A stretch of 13,544 bases of DNA, from contig CAJOPP010000458.1 of assembly GCA_905236365.1 (NCBI GenBank), positions 1 to 13,544 of the forward strand. Reading direction: 5' to 3'. Made by a program: the position numbers and the translations under genes. The notes below the pieces were generated by a model. It did not search any database. It worked only from the letters and a program-made list of their open reading frames with translations, and was not told the DNA's origin. The stretch comes from an uncultured Lachnospiraceae bacterium (GTDB lineage: Bacteria; Bacillota; Clostridia; Lachnospirales; Lachnospiraceae). Each line of letters opens with the position of its first letter. Position 1 is the stretch's first letter. Shown piece after piece: positions 6,782-13,342 of this stretch.

Positions 6782-7966
6782 TCAATATATTTCTTTATCT
6801 GGCATTGAATGTAACACTTGCTTAAATTGTTCAAAATTCTGAACAAACAAATCAACTACATCTGGATCAAAATGTTTTCCCTTTAATCGTATAATTTCAT
6901 CATAGGTTTCTTCCAATGACCATCCATCTTTGTAGTATCTCTTTGAAGTTAATGCATCAAACACATCACACAATGCCATTAGCCGGCTGATATAAGAAAT
7001 TTCCTCACCTTTCATCCCCAGATATCCAGACCCATCCCAGCGTTCGTGATGTTCAAGGGCAATCGTCTTAGCAATCTTCATAATATCGCCTGGACATTTC
7101 GAAAGCAAAGCCTCTCCATAAAGAACATGATTCTTCATAATCGCATATTCCTCGTCTGTCAGACGATCCGGTTTATCAAGTATCTCCTCCGGTATCATTA
7201 ATTTACCGATATCATGCATCATTGCTGCAACAGATAACTTATCTACATAATCTGTTGAAAATCCAGACGCTTCTCCTAGAATTCTCATATACTCTGCTAC
7301 TCTTCGTATATGTTCGCCTGTAACTTTGGATTTACTCTCAGAGATTTCGGCAAAAGCAAAAATTAATTCTTCCTGACTATGTACAAGATCAGCATTTGCC
7401 TCAATGGTCTTATTAAGCATAACCATATTTCGCTCCACGATATAATATGTAAACAACGTCGTTACTAAAATCAGAAACATTCGGAGAAATGCACCAAAAA
7501 ACAGTGCAGTCAATAAATCTCCATATTTTTCAATAATACTGTCCTCAAAAAATAAATAGCGAAGAAAAAAAGTTCCAAATACACAAACACAGTTGATAAT
7601 CGATACAATGGCAATTAATTGTTTATCACAATATAAAGTAGCAATCAATAATGGAAGTACGAGTAGAACTATAAATTCATATGAAATAAATGTGCTTACC
7701 AAAATAACAACAGCTATAATACACATAATAATATAATATTTCATCCATTGCTTTTCAAAATGCATTGCATTTAATACTGAAGGAATTGCCAATAAAATCA
7801 GACTGCTAAAATATACAATCGTTGCAACATACAGATCACAATCAAAATATCCGGTTGCAGTAAATAACCACAAAGAAATAAGAAATAAAATTGTGATTCT
7901 CAAGCATTTTGCGGCAAGTTTATTTACTTCTAAATTATTTCTCCGTATCAGTAAATCCCTATCCAT
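6782..7966 (-). CDS. Membrane HD-GYP-type protein (putative cyclic-di-GMP phosphodiesterase)
   Basis: A 394-residue protein. The N-terminal half holds about six hydrophobic segments (roughly 21-38, 47-66, 77-95, 97-112, 117-138 and 151-176), a polytopic sensor-like region. A short linker helix (178-205) leads to an HD-GYP domain (about 205-380): H219, the HD pair H251-D252 in MMHDIGK, H280, H306-H307 in LEHHERWDGSGY, and D334 in ALCDVFDALT. HD-GYP enzymes hydrolyse cyclic-di-GMP with a di- or tri-metal centre. The signature GYP is GYL here (314-316), while the metal ligands look intact, so activity is plausible but not certain. The gene starts 23 nt after rsfS with AGGGG upstream, and is followed closely by the 109-residue gene. 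Its placement at the end of a housekeeping operon suggests constitutive, growth-linked expression. Confidence 0.92.
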   Translation of the reverse strand: MDRDLLIRRNNLEVNKLAAKCLRITILFLISLWLFTATGYFDCDLYVATIVYFSSLILLAIPSVLNAMHFEKQWMKYYIIMCIIAVVILVSTFISYEFIVLLVLPLLIATLYCDKQLIAIVSIINCVCVFGTFFLRYLFFEDSIIEKYGDLLTALFFGAFLRMFLILVTTLFTYYIVERNMVMLNKTIEANADLVHSQEELIFAFAEISESKSKVTGEHIRRVAEYMRILGEASGFSTDYVDKLSVAAMMHDIGKLMIPEEILDKPDRLTDEEYAIMKNHVLYGEALLSKCPGDIMKIAKTIALEHHERWDGSGYLGMKGEEISYISRLMALCDVFDALTSKRYYKDGWSLEETYDEIIRLKGKHFDPDVVDLFVQNFEQFKQVLHSMPDKEIY

Positions 7967-7989
7967 ATCATCCCCTCTGATGCATGTAA

Positions 7990-8337
7990 CTACAATTCGT
8001 CTACATCAATCACTTTTCCATCTAACCATATTTTTTCAAGATTATAAAATAACCGATCTTCTTCATTGAAAATATGCACGATTACATCATGAAAGTCCAT
8101 TAAAATCCAATTAGCAGTCTGATAGCCTTCAATCTGTTTGGGCCGTACATCAACTTCAAGTAATTTTTCTTCTACAATATCGGCCATTGCTTGTACCTGA
8201 TTCTTATTTTGACCACTTGCAATGATGAAATAGTCTGCTATCACCGAAACGTTAGAAATATCTATGATTTTGATATCCTCTGCCTTTTTATCTTCTAATC
8301 CAGCTATAACTACTTTTGCGATTTCTCTACTAGACAT
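7990..8337 (-). CDS. rsfS: Ribosomal silencing factor RsfS
   Basis: RsfS (YbeB/Iojap family) binds L14 on the 50S subunit and blocks subunit joining when nutrients are low. The 115-residue form chosen here has the family signatures IADYFIIASG (33-42), the central GYQTANWILMDFHDVIVHIF (71-90) and the C-terminal LFYNLEKIW (96-104). An upstream in-frame ATG at 8385 would add 16 residues, but AAAGGAG lies 6 nt before the ATG at 8337 and conserved homology begins there. It follows yqeK, as in many Firmicutes, though here the two genes are separated by about 170 nt containing two hairpins. Confidence 0.96.
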   Translation of the reverse strand: MSSREIAKVVIAGLEDKKAEDIKIIDISNVSVIADYFIIASGQNKNQVQAMADIVEEKLLEVDVRPKQIEGYQTANWILMDFHDVIVHIFNEEDRLFYNLEKIWLDGKVIDVDEL

Positions 8338-8409
8338 GTTTTTCTCCTTTACTATCTTTGATGCTGTTATGATAATTCGTATCAATGCAACTATGCTTCA
8401 TAGATACGT

Positions 8410-8496
8410 GACAGGCATGGCACTAACGCACATTCAACTATGCCTGTCGTATTGTAAAATATACACTTTCTTACGCGTCTCGCAGTGAATGCGAGA
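8410..8496. repeat. Two intergenic hairpins between yqeK and rsfS
   Basis: Hairpin A: GACAGGCAT (8410-8418) pairs perfectly with ATGCCTGTC (8440-8448). Hairpin B: TCTCGCA (8478-8484), a 5-nt loop, then TGCGAGA (8490-8496). Neither has a T-tract in the minus direction, so read-through or RNA processing is more likely than termination. TGCGAGATG from hairpin B also occurs at 10128-10136, and a TGAACAGTTAC segment beside it resembles the repeat at 9174-9229. Confidence 0.6.
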
Positions 8497-8510
8497 TGCT
8501 ACCTGAACAG

Positions 8511-9080
8511 TTACGATAATTCTTTATTATAATATTCATAAGTTGCCTGTGTAATTGGATCAACAATTGAACCTTTTTTTTGTAAATACAAAATACAATT
8601 TTTCAAAATGTGCAAAAGACAACGATCCAAATCAGAATATGCTTCCTTACGAATAATATCCATATCTGGTAAAATATTTCGATTGGGCTCAATATAATCC
8701 GCAATATAGATAATCTTATCCAATGCAGACATTTCTGGTTTACCGGTTGTGTGACATTCAATTGCAGATAAAATTTCTTCATCTGTCACACCATATTTCT
8801 CTTTAGCATAAATAGCTGAAAGCTTCGCATGTAAAAGTTCCGGATTATGATATTCACATTCAGAAACAGAAATCCCTCTTTTTTTACATTTTTGAATTTT
8901 TTTGTCGTTTGGAACATATTTGGCACAGTCATGCAAAAGTCCTGCAATCAAGGCTTTCTCATAATCTACACCGTACATAAAAGCCATTGTTCCTGCTGTA
9001 TATTCCACACCAATCGAGTGTTCAAACCTCTTGGTTGGAAGCTTTTCTTTTAATTTTGCTGTCATTTGTATTCGATCCAT
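8511..9080 (-). CDS. yqeK: YqeK, HD-family symmetrical Ap4A hydrolase
   Basis: YqeK enzymes cleave diadenosine tetraphosphate into two ADP. The 189-residue form has the HD-domain ligands H21 (RFEHSIGV), H50-D51 (LLHDCAKY), H84 (LLHAKLSA), H110 (ECHTTG) and D128 (IADYIEPNR), all typical of the family. GGGAG with a 5-nt spacer precedes the ATG at 9080; an upstream ATG at 9095 lacks a site and its codons overlap that GGGAG. The gene is next to nadD upstream and rsfS downstream, as in Bacillus. A separate promoter at 9116-9144 appears to drive it. Confidence 0.95.
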   Translation of the reverse strand: MDRIQMTAKLKEKLPTKRFEHSIGVEYTAGTMAFMYGVDYEKALIAGLLHDCAKYVPNDKKIQKCKKRGISVSECEYHNPELLHAKLSAIYAKEKYGVTDEEILSAIECHTTGKPEMSALDKIIYIADYIEPNRNILPDMDIIRKEAYSDLDRCLLHILKNCILYLQKKGSIVDPITQATYEYYNKELS

Positions 9081-9115
9081 AATAGCTCCCATCAAATTTC
9101 AATCAATTAGGTTAT

Positions 9116-9144
9116 ATTATAACAAAAAAAGCATATAATTTCAA
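9116..9144 (-). promoter_or_regulatory. Promoter for the yqeK-rsfS operon
   Basis: On the minus strand TTGAAA (9139-9144) and a perfect TATAAT (9116-9121) are 17 bp apart. The start site would be near 9109, about 30 nt before the yqeK ATG. The -35 lies in the loop, and the spacer in the arm and T-tract, of the terminator at 9124-9163. Confidence 0.75.
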
Positions 9145-9163
9145 CGAAACCATATACTTTTTT
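9124..9163 (-). terminator. Intrinsic terminator upstream of yqeK
   Basis: AAAAAAGCATAT (9125-9136) pairs with ATATACTTTTTT (9152-9163); the single mismatch becomes a U-G pair in the minus-strand RNA, and a U-tract follows in that direction. It probably ends transcripts from nadD, and the T-tract is bidirectional. Confidence 0.65.
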
Positions 9164-9173
9164 GTAAATCCTG

Positions 9174-9229
9174 GTAACAGTTGTTACTGTTCAGACATAC
9201 GCCACCGAGTGAACTGTAACAACAGTTCA
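9174..9229. repeat. Long imperfect hairpin, dispersed repeat copy 2
   Basis: The left arm (9174-9193, GTAACAGTTGTTACTGTTCA) and right arm (9210-9229, TGAACTGTAACAACAGTTCA) are near reverse complements with two internal mismatches. Each arm is itself partly self-complementary: TGAACTGT at 9210-9217 pairs with ACAGTTCA at 9222-9229. The right arm and part of the loop include the element also found at 4776-4790. A cruciform or structured RNA is possible. Confidence 0.6.
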
Positions 9230-9469
9230 ACCTTTGGCTTCACTGTTAAACATCTGACACAGCTTTGCATTTCAGTGTGCCAGATGCTGGTATAATATAC
9301 GTTGTTGACACTCTGTCCCAGAAATAGCAGGCGATTGAATACCTTCTCAATTCTATTCCATACAAGAACGCTTCATGCATTATTACAACAGAATACACAT
9401 CATTTCTGCTGACATCTAACCCTTTGAACAAGTATTATTTATTTCTTTATAAAGCGAAAATGTAATCAA
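9230..9469. other. Non-coding gap between nadD and the yqeK promoter
   Basis: No convincing gene is seen. A hairpin with arms CATCTGACACA (9251-9261) and TGTGCCAGATG (9276-9286) pairs over 11 bp, with one G-U pair in the minus-strand RNA. An open frame at 9246-9431 (minus) starts only with TTG, has no ribosome binding site and shows no recognisable similarity. CTTTATAAAG near 9445 is a small palindrome after the nadD stop. Confidence 0.5.
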
Positions 9470-10099
9470 TCACAAATATAACCCATGTTCTAGAATATAT
9501 TGATATACCTCTATCGGCAAATTTAATTGTTTTGCTTCTGCATGAGCATTGTCATTCAAATTACACAACTCTAATTGTAATCTTATTTCACTAGAAGAAC
9601 AGGGAATCTTTGGACATCGAATGATTTGAAATGAATTCTCACCATATTTCTCATTCAAATCATTCATCTTATCCTGTATTTCAGTTATATTTTTTTCATC
9701 ACGTGGGGCTACTAAGATAGTTGCATAACGCACAATATTTTCAGGTTGTTTCCATTTTTCAAAATAGAACAATGAATCAGCTCCCATGATGAAATAAAAT
9801 ACATCGTTAGGATATTGTTCATGCAATAAAATGAAAGTTTCTGAGGAATACGTAGGACCATCCCTCTTTATTTCAAAATCAGAAGATTTAAAATATGGAT
9901 ACCCTTTAATCGCAAGATTGACCATTGACATTCGATCTTTACTGGAAACTAAATCTTTGTCGCTCTTATAGGCAGGTGTATGATTGGGCATAAACCAGAC
10001 TTCATCAAGCGGATACTGTTCATATGCAGATTTTGCAATCTCTATATGTCCAATATGGATTGGATTAAAGGTTCCTCCCATAATACCAATAGAAGCCAT
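9470..10099 (-). CDS. nadD: Nicotinate-nucleotide adenylyltransferase NadD
   Basis: NadD transfers AMP from ATP to nicotinate mononucleotide to make deamido-NAD, a late step of NAD synthesis in the cytoplasm. The 209-residue length is typical. The nucleotidyltransferase signature GGTFNPIHIGH (8-18) carries the T/HxGH ATP-binding motif. Further family blocks are the central GPTYSSETF (81-89), GADSLFYFEKWKQPE (106-120), and the C-terminal SSSEIR (168-173), the second ATP-binding motif. AGGAGGT lies 5 nt before the ATG at 10099. It follows yhbY and precedes yqeK, the conserved Firmicutes order. Confidence 0.97.
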   Translation of the reverse strand: MASIGIMGGTFNPIHIGHIEIAKSAYEQYPLDEVWFMPNHTPAYKSDKDLVSSKDRMSMVNLAIKGYPYFKSSDFEIKRDGPTYSSETFILLHEQYPNDVFYFIMGADSLFYFEKWKQPENIVRYATILVAPRDEKNITEIQDKMNDLNEKYGENSFQIIRCPKIPCSSSEIRLQLELCNLNDNAHAEAKQLNLPIEVYQYILEHGLYL

Positions 10100-10204
10100 A
10101 AACTACCTCCTAGTATAATTTGTTATAGTGCGAGATGTTTCGCTACACTTTATGTAATAGCATGTGCTTAATGTCGCAATATATACATAAACCGGTCAAT
10201 TATA

Positions 10205-10291
10205 ATGATACATAATAAATCCGCCATTCCCGGATGAAATTATGTATCATATAAAGTGATAAGGTATCTATTCAGCAGGGCCGAACAGATA
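10205..10291. other. Hairpin-rich intergenic region between yhbY and nadD
   Basis: The 256-nt gap 10100-10355 contains no gene. A 12-bp perfect stem, ATGATACATAAT (10205-10216) with ATTATGTATCAT (10239-10250), encloses an inner ATCCG/CGGAT stem (10219-10223 and 10231-10235). A second stem pairs TATCTATTC (10265-10273) with GAACAGATA (10283-10291), with one G-U pair in the minus-strand RNA. Neither has a T-tract on the minus strand, so they look like processing or stability elements rather than terminators. Confidence 0.55.
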
Positions 10292-10355
10292 TATTTTCAT
10301 TAAGATAAATCAATTTACATAATATAATTATCGGAAACTATTAAATAATTTTCTA

Positions 10356-10643
10356 TTATGGCAATTCAATTTTCGGATTATCCTTATTTTTACGGTACAG
10401 TACAATCTTCTTTCCAATCACCTGAACTACTTGAGACTTTGTTCTTTCTGCAATCATTTCTGCAATTGCCTTAGGATCATCCATACAATTTTTAAGGATT
10501 GCTAATTTAATCAGTTCTCTTTTTTCGATTGCTTCCTCTACGGACGTTATAAGTTCCGGTGTAACGCTGGATTTTCCAATATGAACAACCGGATCCATCG
10601 TCATAGCAAGCGATTTTAAATAAGCTCTTTGTTTACTCGTCAT
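10356..10643 (-). CDS. yhbY: YhbY, CRM-domain RNA-binding protein
   Basis: A 95-residue protein filling a single CRM domain, known from 50S ribosome-assembly intermediates. Matching features are the N-terminal MTSKQRAYLKSLA, HIGKSSVTPELI (21-32), ELIKLAIL (43-50) and C-terminal VQVIGKKIVLYRKNKDNPKI. A GAGGAG site lies 9 nt before the ATG. It follows obgE after 84 nt, which contain a small CATGTA/TACATG hairpin (10698-10713). Both products act on the 50S subunit, which fits co-expression. Confidence 0.95.
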   Translation of the reverse strand: MTSKQRAYLKSLAMTMDPVVHIGKSSVTPELITSVEEAIEKRELIKLAILKNCMDDPKAIAEMIAERTKSQVVQVIGKKIVLYRKNKDNPKIELP

Positions 10644-10727
10644 CTTCTACTTCTCCTCATTTAAATAGGTATTTATACACATAGCATTCATCCTGACATG
10701 TAGGATTACATGCAGACGCTGTATTCT

Positions 10728-12017
10728 TTATTCGTAATAATCAAACTCCAAGTAATACATACGGACTACATCGCCTTCTTCAATCCCTTTCGCTTTCAGT
10801 TCGTCAATGATACCATTATCCTTTAAAAATCGTTGGAAGAAATCAAACCCTTTTTCTGATTCTAGATTGGTATAGCCAAGCATTTTCTCAATTTTTGGTC
10901 CTTCTACGATAAATGTATGATCATTTTCCGGATCAACTTCGACAGTAAAAGGATCATTGGAAAAGTCAAAGGTTGGAACATATTCCTGTTCAAACTCAAT
11001 CACTTCCTGTGGTGCATTTTGAACCAAATCATTGACATACCATAACAGTTCTTTGACACCTTCTCCCGAAACTGCAGAAATCGGAAAAATTTTCATGCCC
11101 TGTGGTTCAAATTCTTCTTTTAACATATCGATTACCGTCTCTTTTTCCATATCATTCATAGCATCCATTTTATTAGCAGCAATCACCATCGGACGCTCCG
11201 ATATCTCAATATTATATTTTTTTAATTCCTCTAAAATTGCATATATGTCATTGATTGGATCCCGTCCTTCAACAGACGCACCATCCACAATATGAAGCAG
11301 TACTTTCGTCCGTTCAATATGCCGTAAAAATTGAAGGCCAAGTCCTACCCCTTCACTGGCTCCTTCTATAATACCGGGAATATCTGCTATCACAAATCCA
11401 GCTCCATCCCCTAAATCCACAACTCCCAGATTCGGATTCAGCGTTGTAAAATGATAGTTGGCAATCTTTGGTTTGGCATTTGTTACTCTGGATAAAAATG
11501 TAGATTTTCCAACATTCGGAAATCCAACGAGTCCTACATCTGCAATTACTTTTAATTCCAACGTAACATATAATTCCTGTGCCGGCTGTCCCGGCTGTGC
11601 ATATTTCGGTGCCTGCATAGTTGAGGTTGCATAATGCATATTACCATTACCGCCATGTCCGCCTTTTAAAATAACTACCGGTTCAGTCTTATTCGACATA
11701 TCCATAATGACCTTACCGGTTTCAAAATCTTTTATAACCGTTCCCGGAGGCACTTTACAGATAACATCTGCCCCACTTGCACCATGCTGCCGCTTCTTTC
11801 CGCCTTCTTTCCCGTCTTCCGCACAATATTTCCTAACATGACGAAAATCATTCAGTGTATTCAAACCTTCATCTACAACGAAAACGACATCACCACCATC
11901 GCCACCATCACCACCGTCCGGTCCCCCGGCAGGCACATAAAGTTCTCGTCGAAAGCTCACATGACCATCTCCGCCCTTGCCGGAACGGATAAAAACTTTA
12001 GCTCGATCCGCAAACAT
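10728..12017 (-). CDS. obgE: Obg-family GTPase ObgE/CgtA
   Basis: An essential GTPase for late 50S assembly and for growth and stress control. The 429 residues hold three parts: the glycine-rich Obg fold (1-158, with GGPDGGDGGDGGD at 31-43); the G domain with G1 GFPNVGKST (165-173), G2 Thr (191-192), G3 DIPG (212-215), G4 NKMD (282-285) and G5 ISA (313-315); and a C-terminal OCT domain (about 345-425), typical of Firmicutes. A GGAGAG-like site about 7 nt upstream supports the ATG at 12017. The gene lies after rpmA as in Bacillus, but an intrinsic terminator and a leader separate it, so its expression is probably controlled independently. Confidence 0.98.
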   Translation of the reverse strand: MFADRAKVFIRSGKGGDGHVSFRRELYVPAGGPDGGDGGDGGDVVFVVDEGLNTLNDFRHVRKYCAEDGKEGGKKRQHGASGADVICKVPPGTVIKDFETGKVIMDMSNKTEPVVILKGGHGGNGNMHYATSTMQAPKYAQPGQPAQELYVTLELKVIADVGLVGFPNVGKSTFLSRVTNAKPKIANYHFTTLNPNLGVVDLGDGAGFVIADIPGIIEGASEGVGLGLQFLRHIERTKVLLHIVDGASVEGRDPINDIYAILEELKKYNIEISERPMVIAANKMDAMNDMEKETVIDMLKEEFEPQGMKIFPISAVSGEGVKELLWYVNDLVQNAPQEVIEFEQEYVPTFDFSNDPFTVEVDPENDHTFIVEGPKIEKMLGYTNLESEKGFDFFQRFLKDNGIIDELKAKGIEEGDVVRMYYLEFDYYE

Positions 12018-12040
12018 AATTCTCTCCTTCCACTTAAAGT

Positions 12041-12165
12041 AAAAAAGAATCTCGCTCTCGAGATTCTCAGACTACGGCAGGTTGCGACAGCAACAAAATT
12101 CATATCCGCCGCAGAGTGATCCTCGCAAAGCTTTTTGTTAAATGAGAAATTCAACAGAATTTCCT
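12041..12165 (-). promoter_or_regulatory. Candidate attenuator leader of obgE
   Basis: A near-ideal terminator, AGAATCTCG/CGAGATTCT (12046-12054 and 12059-12067) with a 4-nt loop and six U residues, sits 24 nt before the obgE start, inside its apparent 5' UTR. Upstream in the RNA is a stem (minus CTGCGGC/GCCGTAG; plus 12108-12114 with 12072-12078, one G-U pair) enclosing a GTTGC/GCAAC hairpin (12081-12094). The minus segment GCGAGGATC (plus 12118-12126) could instead pair with the terminator's 5' arm, which would give an antiterminator. It could also simply be a second terminator for the rpmA unit with obgE started elsewhere. Confidence 0.55.
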
Positions 12166-12171
12166 ATTATA
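12166..12171 (-). promoter_or_regulatory. Possible -10 of an obgE promoter
   Basis: A perfect TATAAT on the minus strand follows the rpmA terminator. No good -35 lies at 16-18 bp, so support is partial. If used, the start site near 12159 gives a leader of about 140 nt containing the structure at 12041-12126. Confidence 0.35.
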
Positions 12172-12177
12172 CAAGAA

Positions 12178-12202
12178 AGGTCGGAGTAAACCACTCCGAC
12201 CT
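12178..12202 (-). terminator. Terminator of the rplU-prp-rpmA unit
   Basis: A perfect 10-bp GC-rich stem, AGGTCGGAGT (12178-12187) with ACTCCGACCT (12193-12202), and a 5-nt loop lie 15 nt after the rpmA stop codon. The minus-strand tail is only moderately U-rich (TTTCTTG), so some read-through into obgE is possible. Confidence 0.75.
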
Positions 12203-12217
12203 ATTATTACATGCATC

Positions 12218-12508
12218 TTACTCGTTAACAGATACCGGGTAGATAGAAACCTGCTTCTTGTCTCTACCCTTTCTCTCATAGCGAACAACACCATCTACTA
12301 ATGCAAATAAAGTATCATCTTTTCCTCTACCTACGTTAGTACCTGGATGAATCTTCGTTCCACGCTGTCTATACAAGATATTACCAGCTTTTACGAACTG
12401 ACCATCCGCTCTCTTCGCACCAAGTCTTTTAGATTCGGAATCTCTACCGTTCTTAGTAGAACCCATACCTTTTTTATGAGCGAATAACTGAAGGTTAAGC
12501 TTTAACAT
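12218..12508 (-). CDS. rpmA: 50S ribosomal protein L27
   Basis: L27 places its N-terminal tail at the peptidyl-transferase centre. The 96-residue protein shows the family's STKNGRDSESKRLGAKRADGQ and RQRGTKIHPGTNVGRGKDDTLFA blocks. It carries the Firmicutes-type extension MLKLNLQLF before AHKKG; Prp protease removes this, expected between Phe9 and Ala10, leaving the AHKK start seen in mature E. coli L27. AGGAGGTG, 7 nt before the ATG, is part of the last codons of prp (its stop is 3 nt upstream), so the two are translationally adjacent. Confidence 0.98.
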   Translation of the reverse strand: MLKLNLQLFAHKKGMGSTKNGRDSESKRLGAKRADGQFVKAGNILYRQRGTKIHPGTNVGRGKDDTLFALVDGVVRYERKGRDKKQVSIYPVSVNE

Positions 12509-12511
12509 GTT

Positions 12512-12838
12512 TTACACCTCCTGATTCAAAATTGAAATGTACTTTCTACCATATTCTTGTTCGATTGTAGTAATTCCAAGCATAAAAGATTGGAATAATA
12601 ATTCCGCTTCTTTGCTTGGCATTCTTTTCAAAATAACGTTTTGGAAATTAATCTTCTTACTGCCATTTAATTCCTTCTCGTCACTTGTGAAACTTTCCAG
12701 GGAATTCACTAAATTGATATACAATATGGATACTGCACTACAAACAATATCCCTTCCCTTCCTGCCATATTCGGCATGTCCTTCTAACTGGACACCGACA
12801 ATCTGATCTTTTTTGTTAAAAACAGTTACAGTAATCAT
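12512..12838 (-). CDS. prp: Prp, cysteine protease that trims L27
   Basis: A 108-residue protein of the Prp (YsxB) family, which cleaves the N-terminal extension of L27 in Firmicutes and is essential in Staphylococcus. The signature is present: GHAEYGRKGRDIVCSAVSIL, giving catalytic His21 and Cys33. The gene sits between rplU and rpmA, its substrate's gene. No clear ribosome binding site precedes the ATG at 12838, which lies 8 nt after the rplU stop codon, so translation coupled to rplU is likely. That would keep the protease level low relative to ribosomal protein. Confidence 0.95.
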   Translation of the reverse strand: MITVTVFNKKDQIVGVQLEGHAEYGRKGRDIVCSAVSILYINLVNSLESFTSDEKELNGSKKINFQNVILKRMPSKEAELLFQSFMLGITTIEQEYGRKYISILNQEV

Positions 12839-12846
12839 AGATCTGA

Positions 12847-13152
12847 TTAAGCATTGATTGCTTTGATCTCAACCTTTGTAAATGGCTGTCTATGACCTTG
12901 CTTCTTATGATAGCCGGTTTTTCTCTTATACTTGTAAACAACAACCTTCTTACCCTTACCATCGCCGATTACGTTAGCAGAAACACTAGAGTTTGCCACT
13001 TCCTCGCCAACCAATAAGCCATTGTCGTTGCTAATAGCAATAACATCAAATTTTACTTCAGAACCAGCTTCTGCATTAAGCTTCTCTACTTTAATGATAT
13101 CACCTTCAGCTACCTTGTACTGCTTACCACCTGTTGCAATAATCGCGTACAT
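12847..13152 (-). CDS. rplU: 50S ribosomal protein L21
   Basis: L21 binds 23S rRNA in the large subunit. The 101-residue form opens MYAIIATGGKQYKVAEGD and ends with VVVYKYKRKTGYHKKQGHRQ and FTKVEIKAI, all characteristic. The start at 13152 is chosen because AGGAGGT lies 6 nt upstream; an in-frame ATG at 13173 would add seven non-conserved residues and place that site inside the gene. It is the first gene of the rplU-prp-rpmA unit and is preceded by an L21-type leader. Confidence 0.98.
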   Translation of the reverse strand: MYAIIATGGKQYKVAEGDIIKVEKLNAEAGSEVKFDVIAISNDNGLLVGEEVANSSVSANVIGDGKGKKVVVYKYKRKTGYHKKQGHRQPFTKVEIKAINA

Positions 13153-13235
13153 ACGGTTACCTCCTATTATCATTACTCGCCAAGTATGGTGGTATTATAA
13201 ATATAATACACTTCAACCTCCTTGTGCGGCACACT
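13153..13235 (-). ncRNA. L21 leader (autoregulatory 5' UTR of rplU)
   Basis: The minus-strand leader begins about AGTGTGCCGCACAAGGAGG, resembling the known Firmicutes L21 leader, and contains a strong GTATTATA/TATAATAC stem with a 2-nt loop (13189-13206 region). Feedback control by L21 is known for this leader class. Assignment is by recognition of the conserved bases and position, not by a covariance search. Confidence 0.6.
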
Positions 13236-13240
13236 AAGAT

Positions 13241-13269
13241 AGTGTAACAAAAGATACCACAAATGTCAA
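13241..13269 (-). promoter_or_regulatory. Promoter of the rplU operon
   Basis: On the minus strand TTGACA (13264-13269) and TACACT (13241-13246) are 17 bp apart, with a start expected near 13234. This fits a strong ribosomal-protein promoter. Confidence 0.8.
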
Positions 13270-13305
13270 ATATTTTTTAAAATATATGGCATAAGGGTAT
13301 CTTTT
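13249..13305 (-). terminator. Inverted repeat after the chemotaxis gene, overlapping the rplU promoter
   Basis: AAAAGATACC (13249-13258) and GGTATCTTTT (13296-13305) form a 10-bp stem, with an inner ATATTTT/AAAATAT stem. In the minus-strand RNA the second arm ends UCUUUUGUU, so it could terminate the upstream gene. It overlaps the rplU -35 and spacer. Confidence 0.5.
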
Positions 13306-13342
13306 ATACATTAATTATTAAATGCTGACAAATATATTTTCT

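Noticed and set aside
9246..9431. 61-codon minus-strand ORF between nadD and yqeK
   Set aside because: It starts with TTG, has no ribosome binding site and overlaps hairpin repeats; no family resemblance.
11957..12154. 65-codon minus-strand ORF overlapping the obgE start and leader
   Set aside because: It overlaps the well-supported obgE N-terminus in another frame and spans the leader hairpins.
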